From positions 62,001 through 126,000 of the forward strand of contig JACPDI010000021.1 of assembly GCA_016184105.1 (NCBI GenBank): 64,000 nt of DNA, in the 5' to 3' direction. Each line of letters begins with the position of its first letter. Positions within the stretch are counted from its first letter, which is position 1. Position numbers and translations under genes: made by a program. The notes under the pieces were generated by a model that was not told the DNA's origin, made no database searches, and saw only the letters and a list, made by a program, of their open reading frames with translations. This document shows, piece by piece, positions 18,294-26,778 of the stretch. The stretch comes from Acidobacteriota bacterium. Lineage in GTDB: Bacteria; Acidobacteriota; Vicinamibacteria; Vicinamibacterales; 2-12-FULL-66-21.

Positions 18294-20511
18294 AGCGGCT
18301 GACGTCGATCTCCGCGATCGACCAGTAGGTCTCCAGGGATCGGCCCGTCTGGCGAAGCCTGATGAACCTGGCGGTCTGTGGCGGAAAGGACATCGTGAAG
18401 CGGGTGCGGGTGATGTCCCTGACGGCGGCGATGTAGGCGAGGCCCGCCGTCTCGCCTTCCCACGCGCGAGACCACGACCGCGCGTCGGTCGAGAGCTCGA
18501 TGATGAGATGCCGCGGATAGTCGGTGACGCGCCGTGCCAGCGAGAGCGCGACGGCGCCGACGGGAGCCGAATCCTGTAATTCCACGGTGACGGCTTCCTT
18601 TCCATGCTGCCAGGTGGGGGACTCCCACCAGGTGTCGTGCCGCCCGTCGGCGGCGCTCGTCGCCGGCGCGGTCCACCCTTCGGGAACGACCCGCCGGATC
18701 GAGATCGGCGCAGCGGTTCTGTCGGCGGGCACCTGCTGGCGCTCGAACGTGTAAAAGAGGTAGTCGCGGTCGGTACCCGCCAGCCGTCCTCCCGAACTCT
18801 CGGTGAGCGCACGGGAGTCGGCGGCGAGCGGGAGTCGGCCGTCGATCACGACACAGAGCCGGCCGAACGTGGCGAGGGCGGGCAGCGCGGACCGATCCCG
18901 CTCGCGCAGCGCCGCGATCAGCATCTGGTACGGACCCGGAAAATATCCCGTGTAGCCGTTCGCCACCGGGCGGCCGTGCGACATCCCGCGCGACATCGCC
19001 GCGATATCGTCGTCAACGATCTCTCCGAGCGGCAGCTCGATCACGGAGGTGTCGCGCAGGGTCTCGGGAAGCGCGTACTGCTCGCGTGGCGCGTGCATCG
19101 GGATCGCGGTGGCCCACGAGTCTGCGAGCACGGCCGCGATGGCCGCCGCGACGGCCCCGATGGCCGCACGGCGCGGCAGCTGGCGGGTCAGGCGCGCGAA
19201 CGCCAGCGAGACGGCGACGGCGAACGACAGCACGGCGACCATCATGAACCGCGTGGGCACGCGGAGGTTGTCCACGCCCGGCACTTTCATCAGCCACCAG
19301 TACGGGGGCTTGTCGACGATCGGCTCTCCCATGAGCCGCCCCGTCGGACCGAGACACATCGCGAAAGCGACGAGAGCCGCGAGCGTGTAAAAGGCCAGCG
19401 GGGAGCGCGACCTGAAGGCATGGCGGAATCGCGGATCGAACATGCCCGCCGCGAGGAAGCAGGCCAGCGCGTTTGTCAGCGGCTTGCCGGCGCGGCGACC
19501 CGTGGCGTGGATTGGCCCGAACTGGAGCTCCCATTCGCCGAACGCGAAGGAGGCGAGTGCCGCCAGCAGCCTGATGGAGACAATCGCCGCGCCGAGACCC
19601 GCAACAAGCATCAGCGCGGCGGCCGCGCCGGGATACAACTGCTGCTCCGGTCGCGTCTCCGGCCTGAACGGCCAGAACCGGACAAGCTCCGCCGCCGTCA
19701 CAAATGACGAGACATCACCGCTGAACTCGGTGATTTCGTCGAAGCCGCGCGCCAGGTTCCAGTATTGATGGACCGCTTTGTACTTCAGGAGCACGGGTAC
19801 GGTCAGCAATCCAGCCGCGAGCCACACCGCCGCGATGACGAGCCCCACCCGGATGGCGCTCGAGCGCGCGGTGAACCAGAGGAGCCACAAGCCGACGAGC
19901 ACCGAGAAGTAGAACAGGAAGTACCCGTTCGAGAACGCCTGAAGGAGCCAGGCGGCGGCAAACAGCGCCAGCCATGGAGCCGCCTTCGCCGGCGACGAGG
20001 CCTGCAGGATGCGGTGCAGCGCCAGGAGCGCGAGGGGCATCCACCACGACGCCAGCACCTGAATATGCGGCGTCTGTCCGAGCCGATACGGACTGAAGCC
20101 GAAGACGAGCGCGCCGATGACGGCCGCGTCGTGCCGCCCGGTGAGCCTCCAGCACAGGATGTGCGCGGCGACCGCCGACAGCGGCCACGACAGCAACAGG
20201 ACGAGGTTGTAGGTGAGCTGGGGGCCTGCGCCCATCCATTGCAGCGGCGTGCTGAGCACGGAGATGCCGACCAGGTGCTCCGAGAGCGCCATGAAATTCG
20301 GCAGCGGCCAGAACGCCGGCCCGTTCCACCATCGATCCGTGAACGGAATCGCCTGCGCGTTCCACCAGAGAATCCAGGCGTTCAGAATCGGATCCCCGAC
20401 GTCGTGCGGGATGCCCGCGCGCAGGTCGCGCGCGAGCGGCCAGAACATGATCACCGCCAGGGCGAGATACGCCAGAAAGAAGAAGAGGAGCTTTCGTGCG
20501 TGCGGCGGCAC
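18292..20511 (-). CDS. polytopic GT-C-like membrane protein with C-terminal discoidin domain
   Basis: 739 residues. The first about 470 residues have roughly ten or more hydrophobic segments and the GT-C-like early loop HDVGDPILNAWILWW (about 35-50), as in lipid-linked-sugar transferases. The soluble C-terminus (about 600-739) looks like an F5/8 type C (discoidin) carbohydrate-binding domain: DGRHDTWWESPTWQ and ARFIRLRQTGRS. A glycosyltransferase role is inferred from fold style only. GTG start at 20511; a minus-strand TATGAT (20525 to 20520) ends 8 nt before it, indicating a leaderless transcript. Confidence 0.68.
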   Translation of the reverse strand: MPPHARKLLFFFLAYLALAVIMFWPLARDLRAGIPHDVGDPILNAWILWWNAQAIPFTDRWWNGPAFWPLPNFMALSEHLVGISVLSTPLQWMGAGPQLTYNLVLLLSWPLSAVAAHILCWRLTGRHDAAVIGALVFGFSPYRLGQTPHIQVLASWWMPLALLALHRILQASSPAKAAPWLALFAAAWLLQAFSNGYFLFYFSVLVGLWLLWFTARSSAIRVGLVIAAVWLAAGLLTVPVLLKYKAVHQYWNLARGFDEITEFSGDVSSFVTAAELVRFWPFRPETRPEQQLYPGAAAALMLVAGLGAAIVSIRLLAALASFAFGEWELQFGPIHATGRRAGKPLTNALACFLAAGMFDPRFRHAFRSRSPLAFYTLAALVAFAMCLGPTGRLMGEPIVDKPPYWWLMKVPGVDNLRVPTRFMMVAVLSFAVAVSLAFARLTRQLPRRAAIGAVAAAIAAVLADSWATAIPMHAPREQYALPETLRDTSVIELPLGEIVDDDIAAMSRGMSHGRPVANGYTGYFPGPYQMLIAALRERDRSALPALATFGRLCVVIDGRLPLAADSRALTESSGGRLAGTDRDYLFYTFERQQVPADRTAAPISIRRVVPEGWTAPATSAADGRHDTWWESPTWQHGKEAVTVELQDSAPVGAVALSLARRVTDYPRHLIIELSTDARSWSRAWEGETAGLAYIAAVRDITRTRFTMSFPPQTARFIRLRQTGRSLETYWSIAEIDVSR

Positions 20512-20519
20512 GGATTCCC

Positions 20520-20525
20520 ATCATA
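20520..20525 (-). promoter_or_regulatory. -10 box of the GT-C-like gene
   Basis: Minus-strand TATGAT ends 8 nt before the GTG start at 20511, leaving no space for a ribosome-binding site. This supports the GTG choice. Confidence 0.45.
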
Positions 20526-20576
20526 GGCGAGCCGCGCGTCGATGAGCAGGCCGTTGGGACGTGCCTGCCGAGGTAG

Positions 20577-22118
20577 TCAGGAGGTGGCCGCAGTGCTCGT
20601 CGTCGTGACCAGGCGGCGCGCCTCACGAATGCCGGCGCGGATCTTGTTCTGCTCGCGATCGAGCGCGGTGCGGATGAACGGCGTCAGCTCGGCGGCCGCA
20701 GTGGCGAGGTGGAGCGCGGCCTCGAGTCGCGGCAACGCCGAGTAGCGCACCGCCGGATCGTGGTCGAAGCGCTCGCCCCGAGCGTAGCCGAGGGGCACGA
20801 GCACGCGCGCGAGGCGCCGCAGCGTCGCGTTCAGCCGGCGGCGGAGGTCGCGGTCAGCAGGATCGCGCGCAATCGCCGCCTCCGCGTCCGAGCGCCACGC
20901 GCCGATCGCGCGGCGCAGTGCTCCCAGGTCCTGCGAGACGCCACCCAGGTTCACTGCCTCGCCCGCGGCCGACTGGTAGCGCTGCACGGCCGCCCCCAGC
21001 TCGAGGACGGCGGCGGTGTAATCGAACGGGTGGAGCGGCGCGTTGGCGACGCGCGCGATCGCGGTGAGATACGCGCGCAAATCGCCGTCGAAGCGTCGTC
21101 CCCCGAAGAGGCCGGTCACCCCAATCTGGTTGAACGAATAATCGCCCGACCGCGCAGGGCGCCGTCCCTTGACACCCTCCGCGCCTGAGTCCGCCATCGC
21201 GTCGAGGCAGAGTTCCGCCGCCTCCGCCATCCAAGTGGCGTCCGCCAGGCGCGCCTCGCTGCCGGCGTCGACGCACACGTGGGCCACGCACCATTCGTCG
21301 ATTTCGGCGGCGAAGGCGTCCGCGTACCAGGCAGACGCGGCGTGCGCGCCGGCGATGCGCGCGGGCCACCAGACCACGCGGACGCTTCGCCGCAGATCGT
21401 CGCGGCAGCCGCACAGCGCCGACGCCATCGCGAGCAGTGCCGGGGCGTCGCCGCCGTGCACGAGCACGAACTCTTCGGCGTCGTCGGCCCCCTGGATGTC
21501 GCCAACGGGTATCTGGCACTGCCGCCATTCCTCGACGAGCCATGCCGCCACCGAAACGGGTCGCCCGGCCTGGGCTGCGCGCATCAGGCGCTCCCGCTCG
21601 CGACGGGAGACGGACACCACGGGTGTCCGCGGCCTGCGGCCAATCGTCTCGTGCGTGGGCACGCCCCATACCGTCGTGCTGACCGAGTCCGGAACGTCAT
21701 CGCCGGCGGCGATGTACACCTGCGCGAGCGCTCCCCGCCGCTCGATCGCATACACGTCGTCTGGAGCGATCGGGCCGTCCAGGATCGCGATCCGGCCCGC
21801 CACGGCTTCCTCGCCGGCCGCGGTGGCTGCCACGGGAACGCCCGACACGGCATTCGCGCCGGTCGCGCGCGAGAACGCGGCGGGGCGCGAAGCGATCTCC
21901 GCACCGTCGATCACGAGCACCGAGCGGTCGGGGACGCTCAGGTAGAGCGAGGGTTCGTGCACGCGTGCCTCGAGACCTTCAGCCTGCATGCACTCGAGCA
22001 GCGCGCCCGCGGTCGTGCCGTCGTCTCCGTCGAGGGGAAACGACATCCCGGCCGGACCGAACGCGTCGAGCACGCCGGCAAGCGCGCGCTCAAGCGCGGG
22101 ATCTTTGAATCCGGCCAT
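20577..22118 (-). CDS. degenerate M28-like protein without zinc ligands
   Basis: About 513 residues starting at MAGFKDPALERALAG. The layout recalls the M28/transferrin-receptor type: an N-terminal helix and PA-like region (about 60-150), an alpha/beta core with VLVHGGDAPALLAMASAL, and a helical C-terminal region (about 370-513). The zinc and catalytic motifs of M28 (HxD, GAxDNA, EE) are absent, so it is probably a pseudo-peptidase; the family link is tentative. No signal peptide is evident. Its start overlaps the end of the small membrane protein gene by 29 nt. Last gene of the operon that begins with the aminotransferase at 25303. Confidence 0.6.
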   Translation of the reverse strand: MAGFKDPALERALAGVLDAFGPAGMSFPLDGDDGTTAGALLECMQAEGLEARVHEPSLYLSVPDRSVLVIDGAEIASRPAAFSRATGANAVSGVPVAATAAGEEAVAGRIAILDGPIAPDDVYAIERRGALAQVYIAAGDDVPDSVSTTVWGVPTHETIGRRPRTPVVSVSRRERERLMRAAQAGRPVSVAAWLVEEWRQCQIPVGDIQGADDAEEFVLVHGGDAPALLAMASALCGCRDDLRRSVRVVWWPARIAGAHAASAWYADAFAAEIDEWCVAHVCVDAGSEARLADATWMAEAAELCLDAMADSGAEGVKGRRPARSGDYSFNQIGVTGLFGGRRFDGDLRAYLTAIARVANAPLHPFDYTAAVLELGAAVQRYQSAAGEAVNLGGVSQDLGALRRAIGAWRSDAEAAIARDPADRDLRRRLNATLRRLARVLVPLGYARGERFDHDPAVRYSALPRLEAALHLATAAAELTPFIRTALDREQNKIRAGIREARRLVTTTSTAATS

Positions 22119-22554
22119 GCACCAATGCCCACACCGCCGCGGCGGCCGCAGCGGCAAACAGGATGAGTGCCATCGCGCGCCGCGAATTCCTGCGCGCCGG
22201 CATGACGTCGACGAACTCGGGCGGGGCGGAAAGCTGCGCGACACCGCGAGGGCGTCCCGCGTCCGTGCTCCAGCGGAGATCGGGAACCGAGGCAGGCGGG
22301 ATCGACGCGCCCGCGGCCAGTCGCACCTCGAGGTCCACTGGCCCCTGGTTGCGTATGGACGGAATCGCGCAACGACCTGGCGCGCGGGGCATGTAGCTCA
22401 TCTCGCTTCGGCCGCCGGCGCCGCGGACGGCAATGCTGCACGTGCCGTCAGACAGGATGTCGAGCGCGATCGTCGTACGGGACTGCGCGACGAGTGTCGC
22501 GGAGAAGACGAGGGTCAGGGCCAGGGCCTGGGTCAGGGTCAGGAAACGCACCAC
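22090..22554 (-). CDS. small periplasmic protein with signal peptide and C-terminal membrane helix
   Basis: About 154 residues. The signal peptide (RFLTLTQALALTLVFSATL) is encoded by near-repeats of CTGACC/CTGGCC hexamers. A short soluble domain with an S/GRSEMSYMP segment follows, and the protein ends in a basic RRNSRR stretch and one transmembrane helix (ALILFAAAAAAAVWALV). No family recognised. GTG start at 22554 (or 22551), 10 nt after the malQ stop. It overlaps the next gene, so the two are probably translated together. Confidence 0.6.
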   Translation of the reverse strand: MVRFLTLTQALALTLVFSATLVAQSRTTIALDILSDGTCSIAVRGAGGRSEMSYMPRAPGRCAIPSIRNQGPVDLEVRLAAGASIPPASVPDLRWSTDAGRPRGVAQLSAPPEFVDVMPARRNSRRAMALILFAAAAAAAVWALVHGRIQRSRA

Positions 22555-22564
22555 GGCAAACCTA

Positions 22565-24133
22565 TCACGTCCGGCGGGAGTCGTTCGCCTTGCGGAGGAG
22601 GAAGGCGGCGCGCTCGCGCGTTTCCACCTCGGCGTCCAGCCGGTCAATGGGCCAGGGCAGTCGCCAGCGCCAGTTCTCATGGTTCGTGCTCGCGGGCGTA
22701 TTGATGCGATCGGGCCAGCCGAACACGTCCCCGAACGGCAGGATCAGGTACTCCGAACCTGAGTGGAAGAGCGTGTCGAGGATCGCGTCCCGGAGCGCGG
22801 GCGTGAACGGCGATTCGGGGGCGAGGCCGGGGCGCCCGAGCCGTGGCAACGCCAGGAACTGGCGCCGCTCGTCCTCCTCCGCGCTGTTCCACCATTCGGC
22901 GAGCGGCTCGGTATCGTGCGTGCCGCTCGTCGCCACCGAGCGCGCGGGCCAGCTCGCGGGGTCGCGGAACGGCCGGTTCGGCAGGTCCCACTCGCGCTCC
23001 CATCGCATGACGTGGTAGCCGGGAAGCCCGAGCCGCCGGAGGGAGGCGCGGACGAAATCGGGGATCACACCGAGATCTTCGGCGATGATGACCGGCCCCG
23101 ACTCGAGGAAGATCTGCATCAGCCGCTCGCCGAGCGCGAGCTGCTCCGGCTGGCCGGACGGGGTGAAGTAGGGCTCTCCCTCCGGCGGCCGCGCGTACGT
23201 GCGATAGAACCCGACCAGGTGATCGATGCGGTACCCGTCGTACAGCGACGCGCTCCGCTCGGCGCGCTGGCGCAGCCAGGTGAAATCGTTGGCGGCCATG
23301 ACGTCCCAGCGATAGACGGGCAGGCCCCAGTTCTGCCCCGTCTCGCTGAACGCGTCGGGGGGTGTGCCGACCGAGGCCTCGTGCAGGAAGTCTCCCTGGC
23401 GCGCCCACACGTCGGCGCTGTCGCGACTCACGACAAATGGATAGTCGCCGAAGATCCCGGCACCCGCCTCGGCCCGCACCGCGTGCCACTGGCCGTCGGC
23501 GACCCACTGCAGGTACTGGTGCCGCAGTATCTCCCGCGCCAGCGACACGCGCGCGTCTCTCAACGCCGGCTCCTCGCGGCGCCGCACACCGGCGTCCCAC
23601 TCCCACCACGCGCGGCAGTGGTGCTCCTCGCGAAGAGCGCGGAACAGCGCGTAGTCGTCCAGCCACCAGCGCTCGCGCGCGATGAACGACCGCAGCTCCG
23701 ACGCCACCTGCGTGTCGCACTTCCAGTGACGCTCGAAAAAGTGATCGAACGCCGCGGCGAGCGCCGCCGACTTCAGCTCCCGCACCTCGGCGTACTCGAT
23801 GCGCGAGGAGGCACGGACGCGCGCGAGCTGCTCGCGCTGCGCCGGCCTCAGCGATCGCTCGCCTCCGATGTCGCGGAAGTCCTGCAGGTGGTCGAGGCCG
23901 ATGTACACGTGGTCGATCGCCATCGCGCTGAGCGACGAGTACGGGGACGTCTCCGCTTCGGAGACGGCGGTCACCGGCAGGAGCTGCACGAAGTCCTGCC
24001 CCGCCGTACGCATCCAATCGGCGAGATGGATGAGATCTGGAATTTCACCAATCCCCCAGCTCGTGGACGACGGGATCGAGAACAGGGGGACGAGGAGCCC
24101 TGCGTGACGGCCGGAGGCGAAGCGTCGAGACAT
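22565..24133 (-). CDS. malQ: 4-alpha-glucanotransferase (amylomaltase)
   Basis: GH77 enzyme that transfers alpha-1,4-glucan segments in glycogen/maltodextrin metabolism, cytoplasmic. 522 residues, normal length. Catalytic motifs: nucleophile Asp in GYRIDHLVGF (about 300), acid/base Glu in IIAEDLG (about 345), and Asp in TSGTHDTEP (about 398). The N-terminus FSIPSSTSWGIGEIPDL is typical. The upstream aminotransferase stop (TGA) is directly followed by the malQ ATG, so the two are translationally coupled. Confidence 0.95.
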   Translation of the reverse strand: MSRRFASGRHAGLLVPLFSIPSSTSWGIGEIPDLIHLADWMRTAGQDFVQLLPVTAVSEAETSPYSSLSAMAIDHVYIGLDHLQDFRDIGGERSLRPAQREQLARVRASSRIEYAEVRELKSAALAAAFDHFFERHWKCDTQVASELRSFIARERWWLDDYALFRALREEHHCRAWWEWDAGVRRREEPALRDARVSLAREILRHQYLQWVADGQWHAVRAEAGAGIFGDYPFVVSRDSADVWARQGDFLHEASVGTPPDAFSETGQNWGLPVYRWDVMAANDFTWLRQRAERSASLYDGYRIDHLVGFYRTYARPPEGEPYFTPSGQPEQLALGERLMQIFLESGPVIIAEDLGVIPDFVRASLRRLGLPGYHVMRWEREWDLPNRPFRDPASWPARSVATSGTHDTEPLAEWWNSAEEDERRQFLALPRLGRPGLAPESPFTPALRDAILDTLFHSGSEYLILPFGDVFGWPDRINTPASTNHENWRWRLPWPIDRLDAEVETRERAAFLLRKANDSRRT

Positions 24134-25303
24134 TCAGCAGGCCGCGGTCGCGCGCGCGATCACGCGTGAGAGGCCGTCGGCAAACTCGTCGGGCCGAGGC
24201 AGGAGACTGACCACGAGGAACGCTTCGTGGGCGAAGTCGAAGAAGTATCCCGGATGGACCAGCACGTGGTCTCGCAGGAGCAATTCCAGGGCCAGACGTT
24301 CTTCGCCGCAGGTGGCCGGCACCCGCAGCACGCCGTACCACCCGCCATCCGCGTTCAGCAGTTCCACTTCCGGCGTCCGCCTCGTCGTCTCGCGGAGCCA
24401 ATCGCGATTCGACTGCACTCGCGCCCGGATCTGGCGGCGGATGCTGCTCGACGCGCCGAGCAGCGCGGGAGCCGCATGCTGCACCGGTGTCGCAACGGAA
24501 AGATACGTGTCGCAGATGAGCTCGAGGCGCGCGTTCGCTTCCGCCACGAGCGCAGCCGGACCTGCCAGCGCCATCCAGCCGAGTTTCACCTGGGGCAGCC
24601 CGGCCGACTTCGAGAGCCCACCGAGCGAGCACGCCAGCGCGACGTCCTGCTCCACGACGCTCGGCCCAGGCGTTCGCTCGTCAAAAGGATAGTCCGCGAA
24701 CACCTCGTCGCCGATCAGTGCCAGGTCGTGGTCCACGCACAGGATGGCAAGCGCGTCAAGTTCCAGGCGGGACACGTACGATCCGGTTGGATTGTTCGGG
24801 CTCACGACCAGCACGGCGCGGGTGAGCGGCGTGATCGCACGGGCGACCGCCGCCAGGTCGATCGACCAGCGGCCGTGATACTCGAGCGGGTAGGTCGCCA
24901 GCCTCACGGCATCCAGGCGCGTCAGATGCTCGAAGAGGGGGTAGCTCGGCACCGGGACCAGCACCTCGTCGCCCGGATCGCAAAGCAGCTTGAACAGCAG
25001 CGAATACGCGTCCGACGTGCTCGCGGTGAGGACGATGCGATCGGCGGAGACGGGGACGCCACGGCGGGCATACTCGTCTGCGACCGCCTCGCGAGCCGCG
25101 GCGAGGCCGAAGGGCGCCGGCTCGTAGCGAAGCGCCGCAGGATCCGCCAGGGGTGCGAGCAGGGATGGTGGATATACGAACCCGGCGCCGGTCGGGTTGG
25201 CCTGCGTGAGGTCGAGGATCGGCACACCGCGCGCCTGGAGATCGGCGAGCGCCGCCGCATACGCGGTGGACGTCAGATCGGATGGAGGGCGGTGGGAGAA
25301 CAC
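24134..25303 (-). CDS. class I/II PLP-dependent aminotransferase
   Basis: 389-residue fold-type I aminotransferase (AAT family). Motifs: LTQANPTGAGFVYPP near the N-terminus, SPNNPTGS (about 176), DEVFADYPF (about 207), and the PLP lysine in GGLSKSAGLPQVKLGWM (about 237). Substrate unknown. GTG start at 25303 chosen because it begins the conserved part; the frame stays open further upstream only through an AAAAGGG repeat tract. First gene of the operon with malQ, a small membrane protein and the degenerate M28 protein. Confidence 0.85.
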   Translation of the reverse strand: MFSHRPPSDLTSTAYAAALADLQARGVPILDLTQANPTGAGFVYPPSLLAPLADPAALRYEPAPFGLAAAREAVADEYARRGVPVSADRIVLTASTSDAYSLLFKLLCDPGDEVLVPVPSYPLFEHLTRLDAVRLATYPLEYHGRWSIDLAAVARAITPLTRAVLVVSPNNPTGSYVSRLELDALAILCVDHDLALIGDEVFADYPFDERTPGPSVVEQDVALACSLGGLSKSAGLPQVKLGWMALAGPAALVAEANARLELICDTYLSVATPVQHAAPALLGASSSIRRQIRARVQSNRDWLRETTRRTPEVELLNADGGWYGVLRVPATCGEERLALELLLRDHVLVHPGYFFDFAHEAFLVVSLLPRPDEFADGLSRVIARATAAC

Positions 25304-25322
25304 AGGGGATAGACTAGAAGGT

Positions 25323-25364
25323 AAAAGGGAAAAGGCAAAAGGGAAAAGGGAAAAGGGAAAAGGG
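25323..25364 (+). repeat. six tandem AAAAGGG heptamers
   Basis: Six consecutive 7-bp units (five AAAAGGG, the second AAAAGGC) occupy half of the 87-bp region between divergent starts at 25303 and 25391. The purine tract lies where promoter elements for one or both genes should be, so copy number could tune expression. Confidence 0.92.
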
Positions 25365-25390
25365 AAGACGCAGGACGGAAGACTCAACCT

Positions 25391-26764
25391 ATGCGACGAC
25401 GTTATTGCGGAATCGCTCTGGCCGTGTTGCTCGCGCCGCTCGCGGCTTCGGCGCAGCCGAAGCTCGAGGTGCCTTACACGCAGTTCACGCTCGCGAACGG
25501 CCTCACCGTCATCGTGCACGAGGATCACAGCGTGCCGCTGGTGACGGTGAACGTCTGGTACCACGTGGGGTCCGGGCGCGAGAAGCCGGGACGAACGGGC
25601 TTCGCGCACCTGTTCGAGCACCTCATGTTCGAAGGGTCCGCGCACGTGAAGGAGGGGGAGTTCGACACGCTGCTCGAAGCGGCGGGCGGCAGCAACAACG
25701 GATCGACGAACGGCGACCGGACGAACTACTGGATTGACGCGCCCTCGAACGCCGTCGAGGTGGCCTTGTTCCTCGAGTCGGACCGCATGGGATGGCTGCT
25801 GGACGTCATGTCACCCGAGCGCGTGAACGGCCAGCGCGACGTGGTCAAGAACGAGCGGAGGCAGAGTTACGAGAACCAGCCGTACGGCCTTGCGAGCATC
25901 GTCCTCGACGAGATGCTGTTTCCCAAAGCGCATCCGTATCACTGGCCCACGATCGGGTACATGGACGATCTGACGGCGGCGAGCCACGAAGACGTGGTGG
26001 ACTTCTTCCAGAAGTATTACCCGCCGAACAACGCGAGCCTCGTGCTTGCCGGCGATATCGATGCCGCGCGGGCGAGGGCGTTCGCGGAAAAGTGGTTCGG
26101 CGAGATCAAGCCGCGCGATCCGGTGCCGCCGCTCGACGTGCCTCCCGCGTTCCTGACCTCCATCCAGAAGCGCACCCTGACCGATCGCGTCCAGCTGCCG
26201 CGGCTGTATCTCGCGTGGGTGACGCCGGCGCAGTACCGCCCCGGCGACGCCGCGCTGGACATCGTGAGCCAGGTCCTGGCGGGCGGCAAGAACTCGCGGC
26301 TGTATCGGCGCCTCGTGTACGACCTGCAGATCGCGCAGGACGTCACGGCGTTCCAGGCGTCGGCTGCGCTCGCCTCGACGTACCAGATCGTCGTCACCGC
26401 GAGGCTGGACCGCAAGGACGGCAGGACGGTCACGCCGCAGGCGGCCATCGAGGACGTGCATCGGATCATCGACGAGGAACTGGATCGGCTCCGCGCCGAA
26501 CCGCCGGCCGAGCGTGAGATGGAGCGCGCGCTGAACCAGGTCGAGGCGTCGTTCCTCGACGGGATGGAGGCGGTCGGCGGCTTCGGCGGCAAGGCCGATC
26601 GGCTGAACGCGTACTACTTCGCCACCGGAAATCCCGATTATTTCAACGAGGATCTCGCGCGGTACCGCGCGCTGGCGCCGGGGGACATCCGCGCGGCCGT
26701 CACCAGGTTCCTTCCAAAGGAACGGCGCGTCGAGCTGACGGTGCTTCCGGAGACACAGAAATAG
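25391..26764 (+). CDS. M16 zinc protease, catalytically complete subunit
   Basis: 457-residue exported pitrilysin-family protease with a signal peptide (cleaved near ASAQ, about residue 20). The inverted zinc motif HLFEH is at 73-77, and the downstream Glu ligand lies in NERRQSYENQP (about 150). The second half carries the duplicated M16 fold. Only 14 nt separate it from the next M16 gene, which lacks the zinc motif. The pair most likely forms the active/inactive heterodimer known for two-subunit M16 enzymes and degrades peptides in the periplasm. Confidence 0.93.
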   Translation: MRRRYCGIALAVLLAPLAASAQPKLEVPYTQFTLANGLTVIVHEDHSVPLVTVNVWYHVGSGREKPGRTGFAHLFEHLMFEGSAHVKEGEFDTLLEAAGGSNNGSTNGDRTNYWIDAPSNAVEVALFLESDRMGWLLDVMSPERVNGQRDVVKNERRQSYENQPYGLASIVLDEMLFPKAHPYHWPTIGYMDDLTAASHEDVVDFFQKYYPPNNASLVLAGDIDAARARAFAEKWFGEIKPRDPVPPLDVPPAFLTSIQKRTLTDRVQLPRLYLAWVTPAQYRPGDAALDIVSQVLAGGKNSRLYRRLVYDLQIAQDVTAFQASAALASTYQIVVTARLDRKDGRTVTPQAAIEDVHRIIDEELDRLRAEPPAEREMERALNQVEASFLDGMEAVGGFGGKADRLNAYYFATGNPDYFNEDLARYRALAPGDIRAAVTRFLPKERRVELTVLPETQK

Positions 26765-26778
26765 TCTCACGAGGAGAT

